Origin: CAZDRB01 sp964507925
GTDB taxonomy: Bacteria; Patescibacteriota; Microgenomatia; UBA1400; UBA12108
NCBI GenBank assembly: GCA_964507925.1
Contig: CAZDRB010000001.1
Span: forward strand, 15,307-79,306
Direction: 5' to 3'
Length of the DNA stretch: 64,000 bases
Part shown: positions 41,764 to 48,834 of the stretch, piece by piece
Layout of the letters: each line of letters opens with the position of its first letter
Numbering within the stretch: position 1 is the first letter of the stretch
The notes under the pieces: generated by a model
Seen by the model: only the letters and a program-made list of their open reading frames with translations
The model's database searches: none
Told to the model about the DNA's origin: nothing
Position numbers and translations under genes: made by a program

Positions 41764-42969
41764 ATACCTTTTTCGCAGTCGCAGTAAAAATGACAACGCC
41801 CAGACACTGAGCCCGATAACTCCCACTATGACTGTGTATTGAGGCAGGCCATTGTTTTCGGCGATTTTGCCTATCACTAGTGCCAATAGAACATACGGCA
41901 ACCTGGTAAATAGAGCAATGGCCGAGAGAGTTGTGGCCCGGTGGTTAGTTGGGGTATGTTCGTTGATAAATTGTGAAAACAAGATGTCTACATGTGTAAG
42001 CGCCATTGCTAAAAGGATCATGAGAGTTCCTCCGACCAAGAATTTTTGTGGAAGACCAATCAAGAGAAACACTAAAGAGAAAATAAAGGTAGTTATAATA
42101 ATATGCTTTGATTGCGAAAGCCATTTTTGAATCCAGCGCATAATGCTCAACGAGATTATAACGCTAAATGAGATGACCGAGAGTAAGTAGGCGTAGGTGG
42201 TTGGAGTATATCCAAAACGTTCTGCCGTAAAGGGTCGGAGTATCCCCCAGTTATACATATAACCTATACTTAAAATAGTTAGGCAAAGGAAGGCAAATGA
42301 CACGACTTTTGGATTAATGAGAACTGCAAGGCCGTCTTTAATTTGTGTTAGATAGAGTTTTGGTGACCAAGTATTTTCAGGTTTTTTGACAACAATTTCT
42401 TTTAAGAAATAGGCTGCAATAACACCAATTATTCCGACCATACCAGCTGTAAGGTAAGGCAAGCGAAGTCCGATTGCAAAGAGTGCGCCTCCGATTGCGG
42501 TTGCACTCAGATTGACTACTCTGCCGATAATGGTCGAGGTTGTGATAACCTCTTTCCAATTATTTTCGTACCCCTCCTCTTTGAGCGAGTCGTAGGCCAA
42601 GGCCTCGGTCGCGCCGGACTGGAAGGCGTAGCCGATTGTCCATAACATATACCAGAGGGTGATAGAAAAAAATGAGCTACTGATAGCAATCAAAAGATTG
42701 CCAGCAGAGAGCATAATATTGCCAAGTAGGATTGTTTTCTTTCTGCCTATAATATCAGCCATCACTCCCGACGGCAGTTCTACTAAAAATCCAACAGCAA
42801 AAGTGATTGAGTCTGAGATCCCTATCTGAGTCTTGGTCATAAAGGCTCCCCAGATGAATGCCCAGACGGCAGAGGCAAACCAAGCATTGTAAACTCCGCT
42901 CAATACATAAAACATCGCGATGTTAGGGATATGAGAATAGGGAAATATCTTGCGAAGGTATCTTTTCAT
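41731..42969 (-). CDS. Major facilitator superfamily transporter
   Basis: This 412-aa protein has about twelve membrane helices and an MFS loop 2-3 motif (GVMADIIGRKKTILLG, matching GxxxDxxGRR). It includes GYAFQSGATEALAYDSLK, seen in a clade of uncharacterised MFS exporters. Substrate is unknown. TATAAT lies 8 nt before the ATG. Some hydrophobic helices carry Lys/Asn patches (SKHIIITTFIFSLVFLLIGL). It converges on hpt. Confidence 0.88.
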   Translation of the reverse strand: MKRYLRKIFPYSHIPNIAMFYVLSGVYNAWFASAVWAFIWGAFMTKTQIGISDSITFAVGFLVELPSGVMADIIGRKKTILLGNIMLSAGNLLIAISSSFFSITLWYMLWTIGYAFQSGATEALAYDSLKEEGYENNWKEVITTSTIIGRVVNLSATAIGGALFAIGLRLPYLTAGMVGIIGVIAAYFLKEIVVKKPENTWSPKLYLTQIKDGLAVLINPKVVSFAFLCLTILSIGYMYNWGILRPFTAERFGYTPTTYAYLLSVISFSVIISLSIMRWIQKWLSQSKHIIITTFIFSLVFLLIGLPQKFLVGGTLMILLAMALTHVDILFSQFINEHTPTNHRATTLSAIALFTRLPYVLLALVIGKIAENNGLPQYTVIVGVIGLSVWALSFLLRLRKRYLVTSHYSNIR

Positions 42970-42978
42970 AAATAAAGA

Positions 42979-43215
42979 TTATATCAAGGCGAACTTCTGT
43001 TGATGAGTAAGTTTTTTGAGGGCAGCCTCGCGCTTTAGAGCGCTAGACTTGTCAGGATGCTCTTCAGTGTAGACGACTCTCAACGGCTTGTGACTCCGAG
43101 TGTAGCTAGCACCTTTGCCCGATAAATGCTTGGCAAAACGACTTTCGATATTATCTGTTGAGCCGAGGTAGTAACTACCATCCTCGCACTCTAGCATGTA
43201 GACAAAGTAAGTCAT
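42979..43215 (-). CDS. GIY-YIG nuclease-domain protein
   Basis: This 78-aa protein is a minimal GIY-YIG domain: YFVYMLECEDGSYYLGSTDN has the paired Tyr strands, RFAKHLSGKGASYTR the catalytic Arg region, and EAALKKLTHQQK the end. Such YhbQ-like proteins may cut branched DNA or be involved in repair; the activity of this one is unknown. CATAAT lies 7 nt before the ATG and overlaps the -10 of the divergent zinc-ribbon gene. Confidence 0.88.
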   Translation of the reverse strand: MTYFVYMLECEDGSYYLGSTDNIESRFAKHLSGKGASYTRSHKPLRVVYTEEHPDKSSALKREAALKKLTHQQKFALI

Positions 43216-43221
43216 TGCCTC

Positions 43222-43228
43222 TATTATG
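43222..43228. promoter_or_regulatory. Shared bidirectional -10 element
   Basis: TATTAT on the plus strand (6 nt before the zinc-ribbon ATG) and CATAAT on the minus strand (7 nt before the GIY-YIG ATG) use the same 7 bp. The whole intergenic space is only 18 nt. Confidence 0.7.
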
Positions 43229-43233
43229 ACCCA

Positions 43234-43779
43234 ATGGAAGAAAAATGTCCTAAGTGTGGAAACCCCCTCGCCCCAGTAACAGAAACCAAAACTGGTCGTC
43301 AGTTACAGCGCTGTAGTGCAGGAAACTGGAACCCTGAGACCCGCAAGAATGAGGGTTGTGACTACGTCAAATGGCTCGAGGTCAAACCTCAGGAGTTAGA
43401 CGAAAAATGCCCCAAGTGTGGCAACCCACTAGTTCTTAACGTCACGAGATTCGGTAAGAAAATGAAGAAGTGCTCGACCAACGTGTGGAATGCCGAACTT
43501 AAAAAAGCCGAAGGTTGCGACTATATAGAGTGGATCAATGGCACGACCGAGGCGCTTGACGAGGACTGTCCGGAGTGTGGCAAAAAACTAGTTTTGTATA
43601 CAACGGCTGCGGGTAAGAAGATGAAAAAGTGCTCGACCGCCGGATGGGATCGGGAGAAAAAAGAGGCAACAGGATGCCCATATGTAGAGTGGCTCAAGGG
43701 AGTAGATTACGCGCCAAAAACAGAGAGCGGAGACGAGTTTTTGCCTCCTGAACCTATGCCTTCGGATCTTGAAAGTTAG
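43234..43779 (+). CDS. Three tandem topoisomerase-type zinc ribbons
   Basis: This 181-aa protein consists of three repeats of about 55 residues: each has CPxCGxxL, a GxxxxxC(S) pair, a Trp, and a GC(D/P)Y(V/I)(K/E)W end (about residues 5-50, 58-105, 112-155). The Cys4 pattern is that of the topoisomerase I C-terminal zinc finger, here without a catalytic domain. DNA or RNA binding is expected. A short acidic tail follows. TATTAT ends 6 nt before the ATG. It converges with bcp. Confidence 0.85.
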   Translation: MEEKCPKCGNPLAPVTETKTGRQLQRCSAGNWNPETRKNEGCDYVKWLEVKPQELDEKCPKCGNPLVLNVTRFGKKMKKCSTNVWNAELKKAEGCDYIEWINGTTEALDEDCPECGKKLVLYTTAAGKKMKKCSTAGWDREKKEATGCPYVEWLKGVDYAPKTESGDEFLPPEPMPSDLES

Positions 43780-44179
43780 CGAGTATTTCTCCTACGTGAT
43801 TATCAGGACTAACATTTTTGTATATTTTGGCGACCCTCCCTTTTGGATCAATTAGATAGGTTGTGCGACTATTGATGTCGTAATCTTTGTGGACGATTCC
43901 CCTCTCGTCGCTGAGGAGTGGAAAATTGAGATGGTATTTCCCCGCGAACTTTTTATGTGACTTGGTCGAGTCTTTGGAAACTCCGAGAACTACCATTCCG
44001 AGTTTCTCTATTTCGGACATGGAGTCGCGAAAGTTGCAGGCTTCTGTAGTGCAACCGGGAGTATCGTCTTTGGGGTAAAAATAGAGAACAACCCATTTGC
44101 CGAGGTAGTCGGTCAAGTGATGGATGTGACCATCCTGGTCAGGGAGGGAAAAGATTGGGGCGGCATCGGAGATTTTCAT
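43754..44179 (-). CDS. bcp: Thioredoxin-dependent thiol peroxidase (Bcp/PrxQ)
   Basis: This 141-aa peroxiredoxin has DDTPGCTTEACNFRDS, where the first Cys is the peroxidatic Cys and the second, five residues on, is the usual PrxQ resolving Cys. It also has VVLYFYPK and the ending RTTYLIDPKGRVAKIY. It reduces peroxides with thioredoxin. The ATG overlaps the upstream HD gene stop (ATGA). The 3' end overlaps the convergent zinc-ribbon gene by 26 nt. Confidence 0.94.
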   Translation of the reverse strand: MKISDAAPIFSLPDQDGHIHHLTDYLGKWVVLYFYPKDDTPGCTTEACNFRDSMSEIEKLGMVVLGVSKDSTKSHKKFAGKYHLNFPLLSDERGIVHKDYDINSRTTYLIDPKGRVAKIYKNVSPDNHVGEILANFQDPKA

Positions 44180-44742
44180 TTAAGGTTAGTAAGTATCTTT
44201 TTAATCAACTGGTGTTGAGGAGAGAGTTCTGACTTAACTTCTTCGAGAGAAATGATCCCCCATTTTTCTTCGACTTTTGATTTAATGAGGGCGATAACTT
44301 CCTCAAAAGGCATGGTTGGGCGAAGGTAGCGGAGAGCGCAAACAAATCCCTGGACAGAGACAAATCGATAACAATCGGCGTTGGCGACTATTTCAGATTC
44401 CAGTGAAAAGAACTTTTCTACCCCGTGATGTTCAAGTACACAGTGGCGGATATTTTCTTTTATTTGTTCTGTTAGATCAGAACTAGCTAGTAATTCGTTA
44501 GTTTTTTCTAGGCTCATTTGGATGTGCTCGGGTTGTCTCCCCTCTTTGATTGCTTGTCCGATCATGCAGTCCATGATGAGTGTGCCTGCCTCGACAACCG
44601 ATTCGTCTGCGCCAAGCTTTTTGGCTAACTCAATCCCTTTTTCTTTGGCGAGATCAACATGTCCAATTAGGGGCATGCCTGTTATCTCAGCTTATTCGTA
44701 GGCGATTTCGTTAACTTTTTGCAAAAAATCTTGCATTGTCAT
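44176..44742 (-). pseudogene. HD-domain-like gene with an in-frame TAA at codon 17
   Basis: The remaining open part (44176-44676, 166 aa from MPLIGHVDLA) is an HD-like protein in which the HD doublet is MD (GTLIMDCMIG), with later His and Asp (LEHHG, VANADCYRF). Reading upstream in the same frame gives MTMQDFLQKVNEIAYE, then TAA at 44694-44692, then AEITGMPLIGHV. The upstream ATG at 44742 lies 6 nt after TAAAAT, the leaderless pattern seen across this window, so it looks like the original start. It is either a nonsense mutation with restart at 44676, a sequencing error or recoding. Confidence 0.6.
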
Positions 44743-44789
44743 GGGGATATTTTAGCAGGTCGATAGAAAGTGGGGACTAGCGTGTCGAG

Positions 44790-44863
44790 TGGTTGCCGGG
44801 CTAGGATTCGAACCTAGAAGACGACATTCAGAGTGTCGCATGATACCATTTCATCACTCGGCA
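44790..44863 (-). tRNA. tRNA-Gln (anticodon CTG)
   Basis: A cloverleaf folds with D stem ATGA/TCAT, anticodon stem CGACA/TGTCG and loop CTCTGAA (anticodon CTG, 44831-44829), T-arm CTAGG-TTCGAAT-CCTAG, discriminator A and encoded CCA. The acceptor has one A-C mismatch at pair 6. Confidence 0.92.
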
Positions 44864-44904
44864 GCTTGCCAGAGTATTTTACCGCACTTCGGACGTGAGA
44901 GGTA

Positions 44905-45246
44905 CTACTCCTTTGGTTTGAGTTTCCTAGCTTCGATTTTTTTGAGCGAGCCGAGGACCCGCTCGTGAAGATCAATATCCTTGATCCGCGCAATTCTGAG
45001 GATCGTGACGACGAGGTCGCCTAGCTCTTGTTCGTAGGACTCGTCCCTTTGGGCGGCCAGGTTCAGAGGCTTTCGGCCGTGCTCGGCGAGGTAAGCACGA
45101 GCGATCTCCCCGACCTCTTCGGTCAATGAAAGTAGAAGGATCGAGCCGTATTCTTTGGTGTATCTCTTGCCACGATCAATTCTACTGAGATAGTTGAAGT
45201 ACTCGGAAAATGGGGACTTGAAATGGGTGCGCTTTTTTCTGGTCAT
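44905..45246 (-). CDS. MazG-like nucleotide pyrophosphohydrolase
   Basis: This 113-aa protein has the all-alpha NTP-PPase motif: ILLLSLTEEVGEIARAYLAE (ExxE) and YEQELGDLVVTILRIA (ExxD), which together bind Mg2+. It probably hydrolyses non-canonical or excess NTPs. It is a single-domain form, shorter than full MazG. TATAAT ends 6 nt before the ATG and overlaps the divergent -10 of the HD gene at 45269. tRNA-Gln lies downstream. Confidence 0.84.
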   Translation of the reverse strand: MTRKKRTHFKSPFSEYFNYLSRIDRGKRYTKEYGSILLLSLTEEVGEIARAYLAEHGRKPLNLAAQRDESYEQELGDLVVTILRIARIKDIDLHERVLGSLKKIEARKLKPKE

Positions 45247-45252
45247 GAATTA

Positions 45253-45262
45253 ATTATATACT
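45253..45262. promoter_or_regulatory. Overlapping divergent -10 elements (ATTATATACT)
   Basis: The 10-mer encodes TATAAT on the minus strand (MazG-like, 6 nt to ATG) and TATACT on the plus strand (HD gene, 6 nt to ATG). The same 10-mer occurs at 52250-52259 between gltX and the gene at 52266. Confidence 0.75.
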
Positions 45263-45268
45263 AGTCTT

Positions 45269-45883
45269 ATGAGGATACAGGAGATTTACGAGAAATATCA
45301 GATTATGCCCCAGCTCGTGACGCATATGCTCAGGGTTGCGGGAGTTGGAATAAAGATCCTCGAGGGGTGGAGTGATGAGATAGACCAAGGACTAGTGACC
45401 AAAGCACTACTTCTTCATGATATGGGCAATCTAGTCAAGTTTGATTTATCAAAGAATTTGATGCCGATCGAGAATATTGAGAAGTGGAAAATCTTGCAAT
45501 CGGAATGGAGAGAAAAGTATGGTAGCGACGCATACCAGGCGACAATGAAGATTATGGACGAGCTAGGGGAGAAAGAGGTCGCAACAATTCTCGAGGAGGA
45601 GCATGCAGGATATTATGCTGGAGATACTGGACTCATCATCAAGCAGTCGTGGCCGGCCAAGATCCTCGCATACGCTGATATGCGTGTCACGCCTGCCGGA
45701 GTGGTGCCACTAGTCGAGCGCATCGCTGACCTTCATTCTAGGTATGGGGGTGAGATTGCTTGGTATGGATTTTTGTATGAACTTGAGGTAGATATTAAAC
45801 GAATGACGATAACTGATCTTGCCGCCATTACCGAAAAAGAAATATTGCCAAGTATTGACAACTTATTAAAGTTGGTGATATAG
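45269..45883 (+). CDS. HD-domain protein
   Basis: This 204-aa protein has an HD domain with THMLRVAGVGIKI (first His), TKALLLHDMGNLV (HD pair) and further His/Asp residues (EEEHAGYY, ILAYADMRV). It is likely a phosphohydrolase or nucleotidase; substrate is unknown. The start lies 6 nt after TATACT. It immediately precedes the proline T-box operon promoter, whose TTGACA lies inside the last codons of this gene. Confidence 0.85.
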   Translation: MRIQEIYEKYQIMPQLVTHMLRVAGVGIKILEGWSDEIDQGLVTKALLLHDMGNLVKFDLSKNLMPIENIEKWKILQSEWREKYGSDAYQATMKIMDELGEKEVATILEEEHAGYYAGDTGLIIKQSWPAKILAYADMRVTPAGVVPLVERIADLHSRYGGEIAWYGFLYELEVDIKRMTITDLAAITEKEILPSIDNLLKLVI

Positions 45884-45890
45884 TTCCAGA

Positions 45891-46137
45891 AATTAATAAA
45901 AAGGCGTTACAGTTTGGTTTCCCGCCAAACGAGCTGAGTACGATGAGTACTACGGAAGTCAACCGTAAAATACGACAAAGCGTGTCGGCAACGGAGCGCA
46001 GATAATAAGCAATAGCTTACATACTGACTCCACCGCAAGGTGGTTTTTTTGTAAGCTAACGGAAGCAAGGTGGTACCACGAGCTAACCTCGTCCTTGTCT
46101 ATCAGATAATTCTGGTGGGCGAAGACGAGGTTTTTTT
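45891..46137 (+). promoter_or_regulatory. Compact T-box riboswitch, proline specifier CCC
   Basis: Promoter TTGACA (45855-45860), 18 nt, TATAGT (45879-45884). The leader has a 6-bp hairpin GTTTGG/CCAAAC with 7-nt loop TTTCCCG, specifier CCC at 45921-45923 followed by a purine. Hairpins AGTAC/GTACT, ACGG/CCGT and CGACA/TGTCG follow, then the long stem TAGCTTAC/GTAAGCTA enclosing CCACC-GCAA-GGTGG plus T7. The T-box core AAGGTGGTACC has bulge TGGT (46071-46074) to match ACCA of tRNA-Pro (discriminator A). The layout equals the serine leader at 4640. It controls proline synthesis and charging genes. Confidence 0.87.
46085..46137 (+). terminator. T-box-controlled terminator, proline operon
   Basis: AACCTCGTC (46085-46093) pairs with GACGAGGTT (46124-46132) and is followed by seven T. 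It starts just after the T-box core, so the antiterminator competes with it. Confidence 0.87.
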
Positions 46138-46179
46138 ATTAGAGAAACACTAAAAAAATATATAAAGGAGATAAGTAAT

Positions 46180-47238
46180 ATGAAAATTATGAATGTCGAG
46201 TCACTAACCGAGTTAGTGCAGAAACACGGATTTAATAACTACCTACTGGGTCTGATGAAGGCGCTCAAACACGACTTTGGGAAATGGCAATCATTTACCA
46301 AAATGCCCAGACCTGCCATGCATGTTCCAGGCGGCGTATTGGAGCTTATGCCTATTTGTGATAATGAAAATTATTACACATTTAAATATGTTAACTGCCA
46401 TCCTAATAATCCCTTTATAGGTCAGCAGACTGTGGTTGCCACTGGTCAACTATCGAGAATTGATACTGGCTATCCTCTGATGTTTAGCGAAATGACTGTG
46501 CTCACTGCCCTTCGAACAGCCGCTACTGCATCTCTTGCAACTGACTTAATGGCTCGCAAGAACGCACGGGTTTTGGCTCTAATTGGAAATGGTGCTCAAA
46601 GCGAATTTCAAGTTAAGGGCCAACAGTTGGTGCGTGATATTAGCGAAGTTCGATTCTTTGATATTGATTCAAAGGCAATGGATAAATTTGAAAAAAATAT
46701 GTCCACCTCCAGCCTTAAATTAACGAGATGCAATAGCGCCAAAGAAGCAACTCTGGGAGCGGATATTATAACTGTGTGCACTGCCTGTAAGGCAAATGTC
46801 GATGTCATTAAGAATGATTGGGTTCAGGAAGGAGTGCATATTAACGCGCTCGGAGGAGACACGATCGGCAAAACTGAGTTAGAACTTGGTATTTTGTCTC
46901 GAAGTCGCATAGTAGTTGAATACTTTGACCAATCGTACGTTGAGGGAGAAATTCAAAGGCTTGACCATGATGAGGCGAAAAACCTAGTTTACGCTGAGAT
47001 GCACGAGTTAGTTACTGGGCTTAAACGTGGACGCGATAATGATGGTGAAATAACTCTCTTTGACTCTGTTGGGATTGCGTTAGAAGATTACTCAGCACTA
47101 AGGTTTACCTATGATCTGGCAGAGAAATACAATCTGGGTGAGGAACGAAACCTTACGCCAGTGTTATTAGATCCTAAGAATCTAATTGCGGTGCTAGATG
47201 ATAAAACAACATATAATTTAATGGATAAGGAGACATAA
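46180..47238 (+). CDS. Ornithine cyclodeaminase family protein
   Basis: This 352-aa protein belongs to the OCD/mu-crystallin family: RTAATASLATDLMARKNARV, LIGNGAQSEFQ (NAD-binding), and INALGGDTIGKTELE. OCD converts L-ornithine to L-proline and ammonia. A SD (AAAGGAG) lies ahead of the ATG. Being first gene after a T-box with a proline specifier and before proS strongly supports proline production over alternative members such as alanine dehydrogenase or sbnB types. Substrate is therefore inferred from context. Confidence 0.88.
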   Translation: MKIMNVESLTELVQKHGFNNYLLGLMKALKHDFGKWQSFTKMPRPAMHVPGGVLELMPICDNENYYTFKYVNCHPNNPFIGQQTVVATGQLSRIDTGYPLMFSEMTVLTALRTAATASLATDLMARKNARVLALIGNGAQSEFQVKGQQLVRDISEVRFFDIDSKAMDKFEKNMSTSSLKLTRCNSAKEATLGADIITVCTACKANVDVIKNDWVQEGVHINALGGDTIGKTELELGILSRSRIVVEYFDQSYVEGEIQRLDHDEAKNLVYAEMHELVTGLKRGRDNDGEITLFDSVGIALEDYSALRFTYDLAEKYNLGEERNLTPVLLDPKNLIAVLDDKTTYNLMDKET

Positions 47239-47239
47239 T

Positions 47240-47575
47240 ATGACAATATACGATGATTTTGTAAAGCTCGATATACGCGTGGGCAAGATAGTGGCGCTCG
47301 AGGACTTCCCAGAAGCAAAGAAGCCTGCATATAAACTGAAAATAGATTTTGGCGCTGAGATCGGCACTAAAGTATCTAGTGCTCAGCTGGTCAAGCATTA
47401 CACCAAAGAAGAGCTTGTGGGCAAAATGGTCATGGGAGTGGTTAACTTTCCTCCCCGCCAGATCGGACCATTCCAGTCAGAAGTACTCACGCTCGGAGTG
47501 CCCGACGAGACTCACGAGTGTATACTGGTAGTGCCAGATAAAAATGAAGCAATAATCGGTGGAAAATTATTTTAA
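47240..47575 (+). CDS. CsaA-like tRNA-binding-domain protein
   Basis: This 111-aa protein is a free EMAPII/CsaA-like OB-fold domain: VKLDIRVGKIVALEDFPEAK, SSAQLVKHYTKEELVGKMVM, VVNFPPRQIGPFQSEVL and a short C-terminus. It resembles the tRNA-binding module of MetRS beta and CsaA. It may help tRNA delivery to ProRS, inferred from the operon. It has an AAGGAG SD about 8 nt before the ATG, 1 nt after the OCD stop. Confidence 0.87.
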   Translation: MTIYDDFVKLDIRVGKIVALEDFPEAKKPAYKLKIDFGAEIGTKVSSAQLVKHYTKEELVGKMVMGVVNFPPRQIGPFQSEVLTLGVPDETHECILVVPDKNEAIIGGKLF

Positions 47576-47586
47576 AAAGGAGAATT

Positions 47587-48834
47587 ATGAAATACTCGAA
47601 AATGTTCGTCAAAACACTTAAGTCTGCTCCGTCTGGAGCAGATACTGCCAATCACCGCTTGCTCGTGCAGGCAGGATTTGTCAGACAAGTTATGGCTGGG
47701 GTATATACCTATCTCCCCTTGGGATTGCGGGTGCTCAACAAAATTGCAAACATTGTGCGTGAGGAAATGGACAAGATTGGAGGACAAGAGGTACTTATGC
47801 CCCTCCTCCACCCTGCTGATCTGTGGAAGCAAACAGGTGGGTGGGATATTGACGTGCTTTTTAAGATTAAGAGCCGGACGGATAGGGACTATGCGCTTGC
47901 GCAAAGTAACGAAGAAACGGTCACCCCACTTGCCAAAGAGTGGATTCACTCGGCCAAAGATATGCCTCTCTCGATCTACCATATCAATTGGAAGTTCCGC
48001 GACGAATTACGGAGCAAATCAGGAATTTTGCGAGGCCGAGAGTTTTACATGAAAGACATGTATAGCTTTCATGCAACGCAAGAAGATTTTGACCTCAACT
48101 ACAAAAAAGTTAAGGAGGCCTACCTCACGATCTTTAAACGACTGGGGCTTGTAGCCAAGGCGACCGAGGCCTCGGGAGGAGCATTCTCCGAAAAGATTAG
48201 TTATGAGTTTGAGGTTTTGACTCCTGCCGGCGAGGCGCCTGTATTGTACTGCGATAAGTGTGATTACTGCGTCAATGTAGACGACATTAAGACTTATTCC
48301 GAGGGGGATGATTGCCCACTATGTAAAGACGATAAGCTCAAGAGCGCGATGGCCTCGGAGGTCGGCAATGTGTTTGATCTTGGACAAAAATATTCCAAGG
48401 CCTTTGATCTAAGTATTGTGGGTCAAGACGGAAAAAAAGAATATCCGATCATGGGCTGTTATGGAATCGGAATTAGTCGGACCATGGGCGTGATCGTCGA
48501 AAAGTTTAACGATGAAAAGGGCATTATCTGGCCTGCCTCGGTTGCGCCATATACGGTACACCTAGTGAGCGTCAATACCAACGACAAGTCAGTGGTTAAG
48601 CGAGCTGAGGAAGTATATCAAGCTCTTATCAAGGCAGGTATCGAAGTTTTGTACGACGACCGAGAGTCAGTTGGCGCGGGGCAGAAGCTAGCGGAAGCGG
48701 ACATGATCGGATGTCCGATCCGAGCTCTCGTGTCGACCAAATCAGGAGAACAGGTCGAGCTAAAATATCGAAATAAAACCGAGTCCCAGCTGGTAAGCTT
48801 GGACGAGCTGATAGAGACTGCAAAGACTATTTGA
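47587..48834 (+). CDS. proS: Prolyl-tRNA synthetase (compact form)
   Basis: This 415-aa class II synthetase has motif 2 (NWKFRDELRSKSGILRGREF), motif 3 (GCYGIGISRTMGVIVEK) and the C-terminal anticodon-binding domain (YDDRESVGAGQKLAEADMIG). It lacks the ~180-residue editing insert of long bacterial ProRS, as in compact forms. An AAAAGGAG SD precedes the ATG. It is the third gene of the proline T-box operon, so tRNA-Pro charging regulates its own enzyme. The 3' end overlaps glmS by 8 nt. Confidence 0.96.
   Translation: MKYSKMFVKTLKSAPSGADTANHRLLVQAGFVRQVMAGVYTYLPLGLRVLNKIANIVREEMDKIGGQEVLMPLLHPADLWKQTGGWDIDVLFKIKSRTDRDYALAQSNEETVTPLAKEWIHSAKDMPLSIYHINWKFRDELRSKSGILRGREFYMKDMYSFHATQEDFDLNYKKVKEAYLTIFKRLGLVAKATEASGGAFSEKISYEFEVLTPAGEAPVLYCDKCDYCVNVDDIKTYSEGDDCPLCKDDKLKSAMASEVGNVFDLGQKYSKAFDLSIVGQDGKKEYPIMGCYGIGISRTMGVIVEKFNDEKGIIWPASVAPYTVHLVSVNTNDKSVVKRAEEVYQALIKAGIEVLYDDRESVGAGQKLAEADMIGCPIRALVSTKSGEQVELKYRNKTESQLVSLDELIETAKTI

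Noticed and set aside
44692..44740. 16-aa leader peptide for attenuation before the HD-like gene
   Set aside because: No run of regulatory codons and no terminator hairpin follow; a broken gene start explains it better.
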